64,000 bases of DNA from Strobilurus pachycystidiatus (taxonomy: Eukaryota; Basidiomycota; Agaricomycetes; Agaricales; Physalacriaceae): the NCBI GenBank assembly GCA_019915135.1, contig JAHLMK010000001.1:62001-126000 (forward strand). The letters run 5' to 3'. The notes beneath the pieces were generated by a model that worked only from the letters and a program-made list of their open reading frames with translations, did not search any database and was not told where the DNA came from. A program made the translations under genes and the position numbers. Shown piece by piece: positions 11,139-24,059 of the stretch; within the stretch, counting starts at the first letter, position 1, and every line of letters begins with the position of its first letter.

Positions 11139-11978
11139 TCATTGTGCGCGGACAGTGAGTGATGTCCCGTCAACCGAGAAGCCAATCAAATCCCATGGTA
11201 GACGATCTTGGAGCGACGCGTGAAGGTGGAAGCTATATGTGAGCCACGCGTTCTCCGCTTCCCATCGAACACAGAAAACATCGCATGGAACACCAGATGG
11301 CACGCTGCGCGTCTGGGGTGCAGGTGTGGAAGTCTCCGTATGTTGGTGGTGATGCGGCTCGATGAGTGACATATACTCAAGATCGTCGGAAAGGGAGGAT
11401 GCCATGCTCATACTTCTTGCAGACATTGTTGGTGAAATTGGCTCTCGATGTACTGTTCTCGGAGGTAGTGCCGATGGAGTTGGTGTAGATGTATTATGGT
11501 CGCGATAGTACGATGTTGGTACACGGGTTGTACTCAGAGTAGGTACGGATGAGTATCGGGGTAGTATGATGTCGTGATAGGTGTCTCGGGGTTGAGACGC
11601 GTGGTAAAAGAAGGGTATGGATTCGTGGGTGTAGTCATTGCGCGTGGGCGGGGAGTGGACTGTGAAGGCAGATATGTGTAAGGCTCAAGCCAACGGAGCA
11701 AAACTACGACGCACCTGTGCCGCAGCACTCAGATTTGACGCACTTTCACTGGTCGATGGCCCGGCTGCCCTTGGAATATCTCTATGTGCATTCCGATGTG
11801 ACGAGAGATTATATGTCGCTAGATTCGGTCCCACAGAAATCTCCTGACCGCAGATGTCGCACAGGACATACATACCGTCATCCCTAACGTAAGATGGGAA
11901 GGAGAGGTCCTTCTTTCCGACGCCCTGCCTGATGATTGCAGGTGATCCGGAGATGTACGTGAATTTGGCGGGTGGCAT
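11139..11978 (-). CDS. Small C2H2-like zinc-finger protein, unknown role
   Basis: Reading from MPPAKFTYISGSPAII, the first exon contains CDICGQEISVGPN followed by SSHRNAH, a C-x2-C...H-x3-H pattern that would form one zinc finger. A linker rich in Ser, Thr and Pro leads to a C-terminal module ending WLTYSFHLHASLQDRLPWD and SVDGTSLTVRAQ. The two parts are in the same frame but are separated near 11,680 by a TGA. A short intron (donor GTGCGT, acceptor TTCACAG) would remove the stop but then shifts frame by one base, so either splicing differs from my guess or the gene carries a nonsense mutation. Composition of the linker looks coding on this strand only. Confidence 0.5.
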
Positions 11979-12249
11979 GGATGACTTGTTGAACCGGGAC
12001 GTGAGGAAGGCGAGGTAAGTGCACACAAGATAAGAATGGGAAGTGCCTTCATTGCACGGATAAAGAGCAGTACAGATCTGGTACAGATGGAAAAATACAC
12101 GATTGCTGTAGATACGAGTCGGCATCAATGCCGTTTGATTGCCATACTGCCGTGAACCCTGAACCAAATAGACCCTAACAGTTCAGGCGATCTTTCGGGC
12201 TTTAACGAGTGCCCCCTCCTGGATTGCACTTAGTGATTTTCGACAAAAC

Positions 12250-14951
12250 ATGAACCTGGGTACAAGCGAATTCGACACACTCCTGGGGCAGCTCAAGGCG
12301 AACGGGCACCAGCCGAGAAAATGGCGCAGACTGGTCGACCTTGCTCAGGGCACTGGGGAGACTGAGAAGATCAAGGCTGCTTTCGAGGCGCTCCTCGCGC
12401 AATATCCCAACACGGTCTGCATCTCACAATTTTTTTCGCGATACTTAGCTCATAGTTGTGTAGGCGGCGGCGCAGATATCCTACATCGAGCATCATTTGA
12501 ACCAGCCGCCGCCGTCAGTAGAGGCCGAGGAGCTGTTTAAGCGCTGGGTCAAGAGCGCGCCGTCCGTCGAACTGTTCCGCCTTTACTTGACGTACATTCG
12601 GTGCGCCTCTCTCTCAATATCTTCTACTCACTGTTTAACCGCTGTGGAATAGCCGTATACACGCAGACCCAACGCGCCGGGACCCGATCAAGAGGGAAAT
12701 CATCCGCAAGGCGTACGAATTCGCGCTGAACCCGCCAAACGGCATCGGTCAAGACAAGGACAGCGGTGACATCTGGCTTGACTACATTCAGTTTCTCAGT
12801 GAGACGGAAACAACGACGACATGGGACTCGCAGCAAAACATGGACGCCCTCCGCAAAGTGTACCACCGCGCGGTGCAAATTCCGCTTGATAACGTCGAGC
12901 GCATCTTGTCCGACCTCGAGGCGTTCGAAACCAAGCTCAACCGCATTACCGCCAAAAAGTTCATGGCCGACCTCACTCCCGCCCATATGCAGGCGCGCAC
13001 CACCTACAGACAGCTGATGATCCATGTGAATGGCCTGTACCCGCCAGCTGTGGGGACACCTGAGCTGTATCTTCCCACGCCCCCGACCTTCAATCTCGAA
13101 GACCGCACGCTTGTCGGCAAGTGGAAGGCATACCTCAAGTGGGAGGAGGGCAACCCTCTCGAGATCGAAGAGAAGGATCGCGCATTTCTGATCCTAAGAC
13201 TGCAGACTGTGTATAGGAAGGCAGTCGTCAGAATGCGATATTATTCTGAGATATGGTTAGTTTGTGCGTGTTCACTGAGGTCGTGCTTATCAGGCTTTCC
13301 GGTAGGTTTATGGCGTATTTGTGGACAAAAAGTGTGGGCAAGACGGAAGAAGCTATGTCAATACTTCGCAATGGCCGTGAAGCGAATCCGCTGAGGTATC
13401 TCCCTCTATCCTCTATTCGTTTTCTTTCTCAAACAACCCTCTACTAGCCATCTCTTAACTTACGCACTTGTGGACTCTCTTGAATTCGCAAAGCAATACC
13501 CAGAAGTCGAGACAATCTTCGACGAATTCATCAAACGCCTGCAGGCGGACCTGGAAGATACGGAAGAGCGCGTGAAAGTTGCCAGCACCTCCAAACCTCT
13601 AGATGACATGGAAACGAGTATTGCGACGCCTTCACAGGATACTGATCCCAGCAAACTGCCACCCCCCAATGACCCAGAACTAAACGAGAAAGGCCAAGAG
13701 TTGACGTTAGTGTACGTCAATTACATGCGCTTTGTCAAACGGACGAAGGGTGTCGCCGAGTCAAGACCAATCTTCAAGCGCGCCAGGTTTGACAGGTTCA
13801 TTACGTGGCATGTATACGAGGCCGCGGCTATGCTGGAGTGCCACTGCAGTGAAGACAAGAATATCCCCGCAAATATCTTTGCGAGTGCATACTCCAAGTT
13901 TGGAAACGATGTCGAATTTGTGTCGCGATACATGCAGTACTTGTTCTCGGTCGATGATGAGCAGAGTACGTCTTCCTTTTATCCTTATCAGCTGAGCAAC
14001 ACTCAATAACGACACTCCCATAGATGCGCGTGCGGTATTCGAAGCCTCCACGAAGACCTTTACACCCGATGTGGCCCGGCCGATTTGGCAGTGCTGGGCG
14101 AAATACGAATTCCAATTTGGAGACCAGGAAGCCTCATTAAGACTTGAGAGGCGGATGGCGGAGGTGTACCCAAGCGACCCGCCCATCAAGCGCTTCGCGA
14201 TGCGCCACATGCATCTCGGAGTGGACGCGATCGCGGCGCGGGATATTGGTTTCGCGGTGGTGAGGAAGAACGCGGGGAGTAGTTGGCTCGCAAGGCAGGA
14301 TACGGTGCAGAGCCTCACGCCGGCTCAAACACAGAACCAGGGCCAGGGACAGACAAACGGGCATGGGGGTGGGGGTGGGATGAAGCGGCCGCCGTCGCCT
14401 GAGCATCGCGTGAAGCCGGAGGAGCACATCAATAAGCGTATAAGGGCGAATTCGCCCATGCGGGACAGGGATAGTAGGTGGAGTGAGCCGCGCGGGAGAC
14501 GGTACAGCCCTCCGCCGCGTCGGGATCGGGATTGGGACAGGGAGGAGTCGAATAATCCGAAGACCTTAGCGCTCCCCGGTGTGCTGCACTGGTTTCACAG
14601 CCAGCTGCCGCCTGCGGCTATGTTTGACGGTAGGTTCATTCACCCAAAGTCTCTCATGGTGTCTGATGGTTTATCAGGTCCCATATTCCGCACGGACGAT
14701 CTAATGAATCTGTTCCGTGGTGCGGTGATTCCCAGTAGTAGTGTTGGTGAAAGTGGAAGTGGAAGTGGTACCGATATGCCGAGGTCGCCGCCGCTACCAC
14801 CACAGAGGGCAGGTTCGTTATTTTCTCTTTCTCTTTGCTCCTAATCGAATTGAGATCTCTAATTGGAGTTACAGGTGGACGTCCGCCACCAAATTACAGT
14901 CCGTATCAAGGACCCGGAGGAGAGAGGGGAGGAGGAGGACGCAGATACTGA
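12250..14951 (+). CDS. RNA14: mRNA 3'-end processing protein RNA14 (CstF77 homologue)
   Basis: Eight exons (12,250-12,414; 12,464-12,600; 12,653-13,255; 13,306-13,395; 13,448-13,965; 14,024-14,629; 14,678-14,812; 14,875-14,951) join without a phase error to give 776 residues, close to family size. HAT repeats run through most of the protein: FKRWVKSAPSVELFRLYLTY, the EIW-FMAYLWTKSVGKTEEA segment, VYVNYMRFVKRTKGVAESR, and ARAVFEASTKTF...WAKYEFQFGD. A Suf-domain fold with the dimerising HAT-C half is known for the family. The C-terminal tail is Arg/Ser/Pro rich and ends in a Gly-Arg patch. RNA14 is the scaffold of cleavage factor IA, binding RNA15 and directing pre-mRNA cleavage and polyadenylation in the nucleus. 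The best-supported conserved gene in the window. Confidence 0.9.
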
Positions 14952-16019
14952 TATTACTAGATCTTATCTGAACTCTTGTCAATGATGCTTTACTAATCTG
15001 TCGCAAGTATCTTGTCGTACTAACTCGTATTGGCACATGCCAGTTGTATCTTCATAACATAGTCCTTTGCTCTTGCGACGACTGAGTCCACTGTGCATCA
15101 AAAGCCTCTGTCAAGGATTGACGGTCTATCACCGACGACTGTTGCTGATTGATCTCTTGAATTCGTCTTCAAGCTCGATGGTGGATCGTGTTGAGCATTG
15201 AGCTGCTTTTTTTGTTTTTGAGGTGGCTTGTGGGCGCTTTTAACTTTTCTCTTTGAGTCCTGCCCAATAGACAAGCGTTCAACTTGATGGACGCTTACAC
15301 CGCTCCCTATACTGGCTGTACCGTAACGACAATTAATCCTTCGGCGTGCTTGGGAGGCTAAGTAGAGTCATAAGACGAGCGCATACTGCAGATTTTTGCT
15401 TTTAGCGCTTTGCGCTTCGAGTTGAACATGAGCATTGAATATTGAACAACGGGCTTGTAGGTGGACGTTGCGGACGAACGGACCGTCAAATTGATGAGCC
15501 AATGGGAGGTCGTCGTGACACGTTAGTTCTTAACCATGTGGGCCCGTAGAATTGTGCGTGGACCCATGCGTGGGTGCGTGGGTGTGTGAGTGCGTGCTGA
15601 TGTTTATGGGTACCCCGGTCCGTGCGTGTACCCTCAGGTGAGGCGTCCGTACGCGTGCGTGGGTGAGTTCTGGGGATACTATATTGACTATCTGCAATGA
15701 AATATGATATGTTAGAACGCTAGACCTTGGAACGGACGGACGAAAGGAAGAGACAATGTAATGTAACGTACAGCGAGGATCTGTTCCGTTACATATACGG
15801 CAAGATCCGAACTCACACCCGCACCCACCCCACCCACTCGGGACCCCAGGGAGGACCTGTGCAGCGGTGTCGTGCGTGGCTATTTTTGGCTCGGAGTGGG
15901 TTATATTTGTTCCACCAGCAGCAATATGTTCTCCAGCTTTCCCTCCTGCTCTCTCCCGCCACACTCACCGCCAACAGTGCGCCCACTGCGCCCACTGCGC
16001 TCGCTGCACCGCCGCTCTG
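14952..16019. other. Intergenic stretch with GT-rich tract
   Basis: No coding exon is recognisable. A GTGCGTGGGTGTGTGAGTG-like low-complexity tract lies near 15,550-15,670. The last part is the likely promoter of the downstream transporter gene. Confidence 0.5.
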
Positions 16020-18259
16020 ATGGCTGAAAAATCCGACCGTGATTCGGCGTCGACTCGGACCAGCGAGGAGCTGCTCCGGGAAGCGCTCTACCCAGAAGAC
16101 TCGTACTCGGGGACCACCTACTGGGCCGACCTGCCCTCGGGCGAGCAGAGAAAATGGGTCAACGCGCAGTCCAACGCCGAGGCGTGGCGCGAGCTCAAGG
16201 TCGTCGGGTCGATGGCCAAGCTCGATCCCCTATCGCCTCTCTCAGCGTACTTTAGGCGATATGTTATGAACGGAATGGTGTGTGCCTTCTCCACTTTGTC
16301 TTTTTATCCAACTGATCCATCGTATTAGGGCCTTTTCGTCGAAGGGTGCGCGCTCGTCTCTCCATCTTCCTCGTCACACAACCTAACCGCCAGCCCAGAT
16401 ACGTCCTGTTCTCCATCGGAAACCTGTCATCTCTCTTCTCCTCCGTATGGCCCGCGTGCTGGAAGAAGTACACCTCGTGCCACAAGAGTGAGTGGCCCAT
16501 CGATAGTGTCACACGACCTAAAATTTGCTCCCGTTAGACTGGGTATTCGCCGTCACCTACCTCGAAATCATCGGTATCATCATCGGCCAAGTCCTAGTCG
16601 GTATCGAGGGTGATTGGATCGGACGTGAGTGTTATTACCATACATGCCGTTTTCGCACTAATTACTCTTGCAGGTAAATTCGGTCTCGTTCAGGATGCCG
16701 TAGTCATGTTCATTGGCGTGATTCTCCTCATGTCCGTCTGGGGTACTACCCTCAACGGTTGGGTTATCGCTTATGGCGTCTCCCTCTTCGTCTACGGCGT
16801 TGGTGTCGGCGGCGAATATCCCATGACCTCCACCCGCTCTCTCGAGAACCGTCTTACCGGCGCCGCTGGTCGCCGCGATGACCGTCTCCATCGCGGCCGT
16901 AACGTCGTTCTTGCCTTCCTGATGCAAGGCTGGGGCCAAGTGTTCAACCAATCCATGCTCATGATACTTCTCATGATTTTCCATCACGGAAGCCACGAGC
17001 CCCCTTACAGCGCCGTCTCTACACAGTACACCTATCGAGTGTCTTTCGGCATTGTTGCCATCCTCCATTTGTGGTTGATCTACTACCGCTTCTACAAAAT
17101 CAAGGGTGAGTGGACACGAGTTACCTCGAACGTTCTAACACACGCATGCAGATGCTGATACCGTGGTCAATGCTGCCAAGAAACGCCAGAATGTGTCCGG
17201 GTACGATGCCCAGTCCCTCGGGCTCATAGGCTCTCACTACTGGCACCGGTTGTTGGCTACCGCTGGTGGTTGGTTCTGCACCGATTTTTTCTTCTACGGC
17301 AACAAGATTACGGCAACAAGATCTTCGCGGGGACGTTCATCAGCGTCATTCATCCTGGTGCTTCGCTGTTCGTGACTTGGGAGGTACGTGACGCGATTCG
17401 CTCTATGTTTTCTCTGTCTAACAAAGTCCAGTACAACTTGCTCAACTGCGCCGTCTCGCTTGCCGGCTACTATCTTGCGGCCTTGCTCATCGACTACAAG
17501 TTTTACGGTCGCAAGCGCATGCAACAAGTCGGGTTCTTCTTCGACTTCATGTTCTTCCTCTTTGGCGCCATCTTCTTCCCCCAACTCCAACACCCCGGCA
17601 CAAACATCAAGGTCTTCCAATTCATGTACTACATGTCCTCCTTCTTCAACCAGTTCGGGCCCAACTGCACGACGTTCCTCGTCGCCGCCGAAGTCTACCC
17701 CTCCTCTATTCGTTCGACAGCGCATGGGTTCAGCGCCGCCTGGGGCAAGCTAGGCGCGCTCGCGCCTACCATCCTGTACAACTACGTCGGGAACCAGACC
17801 AAGTTCTGGGTCGTGCCCTGGTTCGGTCTTGTAGGTGCTGCCCTCACGTTCCTCTTCCTCCCCGACACCACCGGTCTGGATCTGCGCGAGCAGGAGCGCT
17901 ACTGGGCGTGTGTGCGCGCGGGGCGTCCGGAGGACTACCACGGGATCGCCGTGCACCCGCGGCATCTCTCCTGGTGGGAGATCCACGTATTGAAGCGCCA
18001 TGAGCACTACAACCCGGATCTTGGCAAGCTGGCGAAGATTGAGGAGCTGAGGGTGTTGTACGAGGCGCATTTGATTGCGCAGAATGACGAGACGGGGGAG
18101 AGCTATGACCCGGATCATGCGTTCATCTCGAAGGATGTGGCTGGGTTTTTTGAGCAGGAGAACTTTGAGGGGAAGAAGGCGGCGCAGTCGGATAAGGAGA
18201 AGAGGATGCATGAGCAGGCGCCGCAGGTTAAGCTGAAGGCCAAGTTGGAGGGTGTTTAG
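16020..18259 (+). pseudogene. MFS inorganic-phosphate-transporter-like gene with a frameshifting 14-bp duplication
   Basis: Spliced exons from MAEKSDRDSASTRTSEE encode a major-facilitator protein of the Pho84-like Pi:H+ symporter group. Visible landmarks are GLFVEG, DWIGRKFGLVQDAV (the loop between helices 2 and 3), GVGVGGEYPMTSTRS (helix 4), WHRLLATAGGWFCTDFFFYG (helix 7 start) and AAEVYPSSIRSTAHGFSAA with GKLGAL (helix 10), then a hydrophilic C-tail. Five short introns up to 17,160 and one near 17,380 fit the frame. At 17,295-17,322 the sequence TACGGCAACAAGAT occurs twice in tandem; the second copy shifts the frame and a stop follows by 17,375. Without it the protein would read through to 18,259. 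This is a recently broken gene, an allele, or an assembly error. Confidence 0.8.
17295..17322 (+). repeat. 14-bp tandem duplication inside the transporter gene
   Basis: Two exact copies of TACGGCAACAAGAT, 17,295-17,308 and 17,309-17,322. The length is not a multiple of three, so it breaks the reading frame at the helix 7 FFFYGNKI site. Confidence 0.9.
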
Positions 18260-18369
18260 GGGGGGGAAGTATTTACTCGCATTTCACTGCTCTGACCTAT
18301 GTAAACCATAACGATCAATAATTGTACTTACAAAATGAACTGAACTTGAATCCAGCGTTGAGCTTGCAA

Positions 18370-19800
18370 GGAGAGACTTCGTAGAGGACGGGGGTGTCAT
18401 CGGGTCGGCGATTGAGCTACCGACGAGTCGTTAGTCCTGAAGTAAATACGGCCAAGAGCAGTTACGCTCACCTTGACAGACGAGACAAATACAAGCCGTT
18501 GCCGGGAGGCGTCAAGGGCGAGTCAACGACTTTATGCTCCATCCAGCCGACTCATGCGTCGGTCTGAGGAATGAAGCCGTTGAAAGACACCAGATCAGCA
18601 CTTGTGAACACGCTTGCAGAGTAGATACATACCTTGCAATACAACGTTCGTTGCACACCCACTATTCCGCCGCCTTCCGCGAGTCCTGAGCTCAGCACGC
18701 GCTAAGCAGAGAACTGGCAGGGTACGAGGGAGTCACTCGGCTGGACGAGCGCGAACAACAATAGTTCTATATAGGATGTCAGCGATGAAGTTATAAAAAG
18801 ATGAGATTGTCAACGTACCAGAGGCGCTGTTGCTCAACCGGTGTTGGCCATCGCTCGAATCAAAAGAGACGATCCCATTCTCAGAGCAAGTCAATCGCGG
18901 ACAGAAACGACGCGCTCACAGTTCCCGTTGTTTGAGTTGACTCAGTTGAGGCTGCGAATGTACAAGTGAGAATGTCAGCGACAAATGAAAGACAAGATCA
19001 ACGTACCATCAGAAGTGCCGTTGTTCATTCACCACTCGTCAAGTCAGAAGATGATTGTCCTATACCTATAAGATACACTGTTTGATAACCACGAAGCAAA
19101 CAGAGAGGACAGGTGCTTACCGTGTTTGCATTCTGGGGTCCGAGTCCGAGCCAGACTCCTCGACGCTGCCGAGGATGAGTGAATGAGTGAGCTGTAGTCG
19201 ATGTATGGACGTACCAAACAGCATGGACGTACCGAACAGCAGGGATTACCGAATGAAAGTCCATGCAGTGGTCGGGAACAGATGTCGCAAACCTAGAAGG
19301 AAAGCAACGGTCAGTAAGTCAGAGAGCACGTCAATGGAGGGCAGGCGCTTACCGTTGTCATCACGGGATTCATGGCGCAAGATAGCGAACAAAGTGTAGG
19401 ACTAAAGCTTATCTACAAGTGCAGTAGCTACCGTAAGAGAGACTCAATATCATCATTCAATGTATACACTACGGTACATGTACATTATATGAACATTGTA
19501 CTGCAAATGCAGTACTTACTATATCACACAAACAAGTGTTGAATGAATGGTAAGTTACCAAGGATAACTTACAGGCGGCCTTGCCGCCTCCGACAGCGAT
19601 AACTCCACGGTCAAGACTTCAGCGCAAGGTCGTCGTGATTCCTCCCGTTCCAGGTTTGAAGCCGGCGTTCATACCTGAAGTAGTCGCACCGTGAACGATA
19701 TCAAATTTGACGATAGTCTCCCCGTATTGTCGTAGTCCTGTCTACGACCATAATCTCCCATACAAGCAACCGGCGCGCAGGTCGAAGGACTCCGGGACAG
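18370..19800 (-). repeat. Intron-dense dispersed repeat, copy 2
   Basis: The reverse complement of this region aligns by eye with 1-1,470. Shared landmarks in order are the GGGGAGACTATNGTC block, a CTAG-GTTTGCGACAT exon start, GGTACGTCC donor, CACGGTAAGC-type donor, CATTCGCAG-CCTCAAC acceptor, GGTACGTTGACAATCTCATC donor and GTAG-CTCAATCGC acceptor. Splice-like signals are retained while the exon blocks differ by substitutions and small indels; an open frame seen in copy 1 meets stops here. It begins about 110 bp after the phosphate-transporter-like gene. Confidence 0.65.
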
Positions 19801-19852
19801 TCAGCTAAGTCCTGAATGAAGGAGCCATAGCTGTAATAATTAGCCTATTTCA

Positions 19853-19912
19853 CCTGGCTCTAGCCAGAGAACACCGTTTTATATATCCCGGAGCTAGCCA
19901 GAAGCCTGGCAA
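19853..19912. repeat. Small inverted-repeat element (MITE-like), copy 1
   Basis: CCTGGCTCTAGCCAG at the left end is mirrored by GAGCTAGCCAGAAGCCTGG at the right. It is similar in reverse complement to 34,244-34,310 and its duplicate. Confidence 0.5.
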
Positions 19913-20163
19913 CGGGTCAAGACCGCTGCCAGGGAACGCGGGAGGATCCACGTGATAGAGCACAGCCCTCGGACATTGCCGTTCACCGCGTGCGCTGCCC
20001 TCCCGCCTCTGCGCGCTCGGGGTTGCCGCCATTGCGCAGGCTTGGCACCCTGCCTCCTACCCTGAAATCAATCTTCGCATGCTTCCGCGCATGCGATTCG
20101 GCATTTCTCTGCCGTCTTCAAGCCGTTTCACTGCCACCACAGCCCTGGAGCCCGACATCCCGT

Positions 20164-20226
20164 CGTGCGCCGCTTTGCATTGGGCGTGCGCCACTTTGCA
20201 TTGGGCGTGCGCCGCTTTGCATTGGC
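20164..20226. repeat. 21-bp tandem repeat, three copies
   Basis: Three successive units of CGTGCGCCGCTTTGCATTGG plus one base, differing by one or two substitutions. The surrounding 19,915-20,890 shows no recognisable gene. Confidence 0.85.
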
Positions 20227-20890
20227 CACATTCCCTCCTGCTCACGGTGATGTACTTAGTGATGCAGAAAAGAGGTCTATCACACTCAAAATTGTTGCGT
20301 ACATCCAAACCGCTTTTCCTTGCCGCTTTGCGGCGGCTATTTCCTTTTTGAGACGGGTCTTGACCTCGTACGCGGGGCACGCTTGTAAAAGCTTCAGAAC
20401 AGAAAACAGATTGACATTGGCAATGTAGGCGTATCCTTCGGGCATGGTATCGCGCCGTTATCCATAAGATCGTCGTCTTAGGTATGGCGGTTGACGAACG
20501 GTCCAAATCGAACAAGTCCATAAGGCTGACGTCATGCTGATTATCAGTGTCTTGTGCCTGTATTGGCGCAGGGGATGAGACTCTCTTTCAATTCGTGCAT
20601 TACTCAAATGTATAGCTTTTCTTAAAATATACTCTCCGCGGCTATTTGTTGAGATTGAGCGTACTGGACACACACAACAAATTCGAACATGACGCGCGAA
20701 AGTTTGTTTGATCAAAGCCACGTGGCCCTTTCTCTTTTGCCATCGACAAGTCCAACACCGCGCCAGATGCGTCTCTGTGCCGCGCTGCAACCTCTATTCC
20801 AGTTCTTCACGGCGCATTGGTATGTATTTCATGCAATCTACACTATCTCATGCACACATACATACCCATACGTCGTGTCCAGGCCGCCGA

Positions 20891-23672
20891 CTACTCGTCC
20901 GTCTCATCGATTTTTGTTATCGCTTCCAAGACCCATGTAGCGTCGCCGACAGCCTCCAGCCATGCTTTGCGACTCACACGGCTATCCGCAATCGCCGCTC
21001 CCCACCAGAACAATCCCGCGATTGGCGAAAGCCACCCTTTTACGCCTTTCACACTCAGCGCCTTACCCCAATCCCCGGAATCCTCCCTGCGCCACACACC
21101 TCCTTCGTCCCGCTTCCTCCAGGGCGGTTGCATGGCTGTCCACCATGCGTCGTACTCTGTTATGAAGGACTCGAGTACCGAACCCGTGAGGACCGGCATC
21201 GCTTTCTTACGGGTGAGACGACCGTCCTTGATCCAGCCAGTAATCGCTACAGGCCGGAGCGCCGTTGGGAAATTACCGTTATCCACCTTCCACCCCGTGC
21301 GCCCCTCCCACATCGCGTACGCATCTAATAACTCTCGGAACTCCAACCCAAGTCCGCCCTCCTCCATAGCCACAAATGGAACTCTGAACCACTCCGGCGC
21401 GTCTGCCAATTTCATGCGCACTTCCTTTGTCAACAGGGAACGACGTCCTCGAGGCTTAGGTATCGTCTTCGGTGCTGGTACGTGCAGCGTGTCATCCATT
21501 TCGGCTGCCGCTGATGGTGTTGCAGGGGAGGTTGTTGTCGTCGCTATTTCGCTACCTTGGCCTACGGCTGCCGCGGACATCGGAGCATCGCGAGATTCAT
21601 CAGGCGCGTTGGTGTCAACGTCCATAGCGCTCTCTGGCGACTCGGTCTCCACGTCCATGGAATTCGCGCCTTCACCGCCGTCGGCCTGACCGTCCGCAGA
21701 CCCTCCACTACTCGCATGGGCGCCCGTTGCCGTATCGACTCCCTCCCCGCCCATCTCTTCGTCGGGATCTCCCTCAGAGTCCTTCCCCTCATCATCAGCG
21801 TCTTCGTCACCTTCCACCGTCGTCTTACTACCGTTGAGACGCGCCGATGCTCGAACCGGGCCGCGAACGACTTTCTGCCGAGGCTTAGTCTGACGTTTGG
21901 TCGGCTTCTTCGGCTGAAAGAGAGGAGTGTCAAGTCCCAGGGACGCCAAGAGGGCCTTGTTCCGCGCTATGTTGGCTTCTCGAACCTGTTCATAATCGCT
22001 AAGCGTGTTGCTTGTTTTGACTGGCGAAGCTGGTAATGAGGAGGCGCGCTGTGGTGTTGTCGGGTCGGCGGCAGCGCCTCGAGATTCGTTCTCCTTGGCT
22101 CCCGCCTTTCGCTTGGGCGCGGGCTGGTCGGTCGGCGCCTTCTTCCTCCTTCGCTTCCCACTACTAACCCGAACTTCGGGCTCGGACTCGTCAGAGTCAG
22201 GGTCGGACTCTGTATCTAAATCATCCTCGTCCTCGCTATTTCCAGGCTTCGAGGCCAACGCTTTCTTGACAGCCGCCTCCAGATTATCCTGAACATCGAT
22301 GACGTCGGCGGCGGCCTGGGGATCGCAATCGGAGGAGACCGCGACTGGAGAACCGTCAACAACGGCGGCGTCGGGATTTTGATCTGTGGAAGATGTGACG
22401 ACTTGGGTACCATCAACGAGACGCAGATCCTCATCATCGGCGTCTCCAACCTCCTCATCATCTGGCAGAGGCTTCGAAAGGGTCGGATCCTGCAACCGGC
22501 GAGCGTTATCTAGATCCGCCTGAGTATAAGCCGTCTTGCACCAGAGGAGAACCACGCGCTTCCAGCGAGCGTAAGCTTTGGGACGCCATAACGCAGCGCT
22601 AACAGGCGTAGGCTCAAGGTTCTTCCCCGACGCGTAACTGTAGGTTTTTCAGCATGAAGCGCGATACTCCGATTACTAACGACTTCTTACCTTAGCATTC
22701 CAAATCTCCCTCCTTTCTGCGGCATGGGACCCGCCACAGACACCATCACATGCAGGCCTGTGGCTTTGGCAATGCCCGCCATGAGGGGTTGGAGAAAGTG
22801 GGGCAGATTCGCGATACACCTTGAGCACGTATCAATCAAATGTGGCGCCTTCGTTGGGATCAAGGGACGTACTTTGCACGGCTGGCCGGGTCAGTTGACG
22901 GCGATGCTGTGAGGGCGGCCGCCCACTTAGCCTTTGCCGCAGTGGCGACATCCTGCGACCGCTGCTCCCAGACCTTTTTCTCCTCGGCCGTCATTTTCTT
23001 GAAGAGATCCATTGCGACCTTCGCTCGGAACGGCGCGTTCACAATAGGGTAGTCGGAGGAGCTCGCGCCCGCCTGCTTAAGCCTCTCGACGGTGTCGTCG
23101 TATGTCTTCTGGACTACTTCGGCAATCTGATCCTTGCTCTCCTTCTGGAACTGCTGAACGGCCTGCAGTTTCTTGGGGGGCTTTTTTTGGCCGGAAAGGT
23201 TGGCAAGTAGGATGAGAAAGGGATCCTCTAACGCGTCCTTGCGGAGGTTGATGCGAAGACGCTGGATTGTACGAGCTCGGTAGCGGAGCCAGCGTCGAAT
23301 GCGCTGGCCTTGGTGAGTGGAAGCTCTTTCAAAGTATGGCTGCAGACTCACTCGTTGCAGCTTCCTGATACGAGCGCGCTTCGCAACCATCTGCTCCTCA
23401 GGCAATTCCTCCGGTGCGACGACTAAGTTGGGGTCATACGGTGACGCCGGCTCAGGCGGCTCGTCGTGGTCCGGCACGTTCCATGGGCAGTAATGGAAGT
23501 ATTCGGCGTAGACTTTGCGCAGAACTTCCTGTTCGGCGACGTGTCCCTTCTCTAAGGCTTCGTTGAAGGGATCTTGCCAGCGCTCAAGGACGGTCTGTCG
23601 CGCTCCGGACGCCCATCCTTTCGCGTTCGCCTTGAGTTCTTTCGGAATTCCTGGCTTTGCGGCACGGGGCAT
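20891..23672 (-). CDS. Agaric-specific nuclear-type protein with HMG-like region and acidic linker
   Basis: Three minus-strand exons. The first (23,672-22,873) begins MPRAAKPGIPKELKANAKGW and contains LSGQKKPPKKLQAVQQFQKE...VNAPFRAKVAMDLFKKMTAE, a basic helical region resembling the HMG-like segment common in uncharacterised agaric proteins. The second (about 22,819-22,691) carries FLQPLMAGIAKATGLHVMV and GPMPQKGGRFGM, the paired signature of that family. The third (from about 22,638) has a long Asp/Glu- and Ser-rich, KRRRKK-containing linker and a conserved-looking C-terminal region ending LFWWGAAIADS...DATWVLEAI. The second junction is off by one base in my reading, so the exact splice site or a small indel needs checking. 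Probably nuclear; no function is known to me. Confidence 0.65.
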
Positions 23673-24059
23673 GACAGATAGAACAGTGTGAATGATGTAA
23701 GTCTCGCGTTCGCAAAGTCTCCTTCACTTAACTCACCTGAAATTCCAAGAGATAATAATAATAAACAATATTAACACGATCCATTCCAGTGCGTTATGTC
23801 GGAGGCAGACGCCCTGGTTGCGAGATCTGGTTTCATTCTAGTCTAACCAAATTCGTAAGTCTTGCGTTCGCAATCTGGCTTGGATCTAACTAACACGATC
23901 ATCAGATAAAAATATTAAATAATATTAATACCTTCCCTTTCTATGTTGGAAACGCCGTTCTACATCTCCTTGCGGCTGCCCTATCCTCGCTCACACTTAA
24001 ACCGGATCGTTTCTCCAAATTTCCTCGTCTCGTTGTTTGCCCTCCTCCTACCCATCAAG

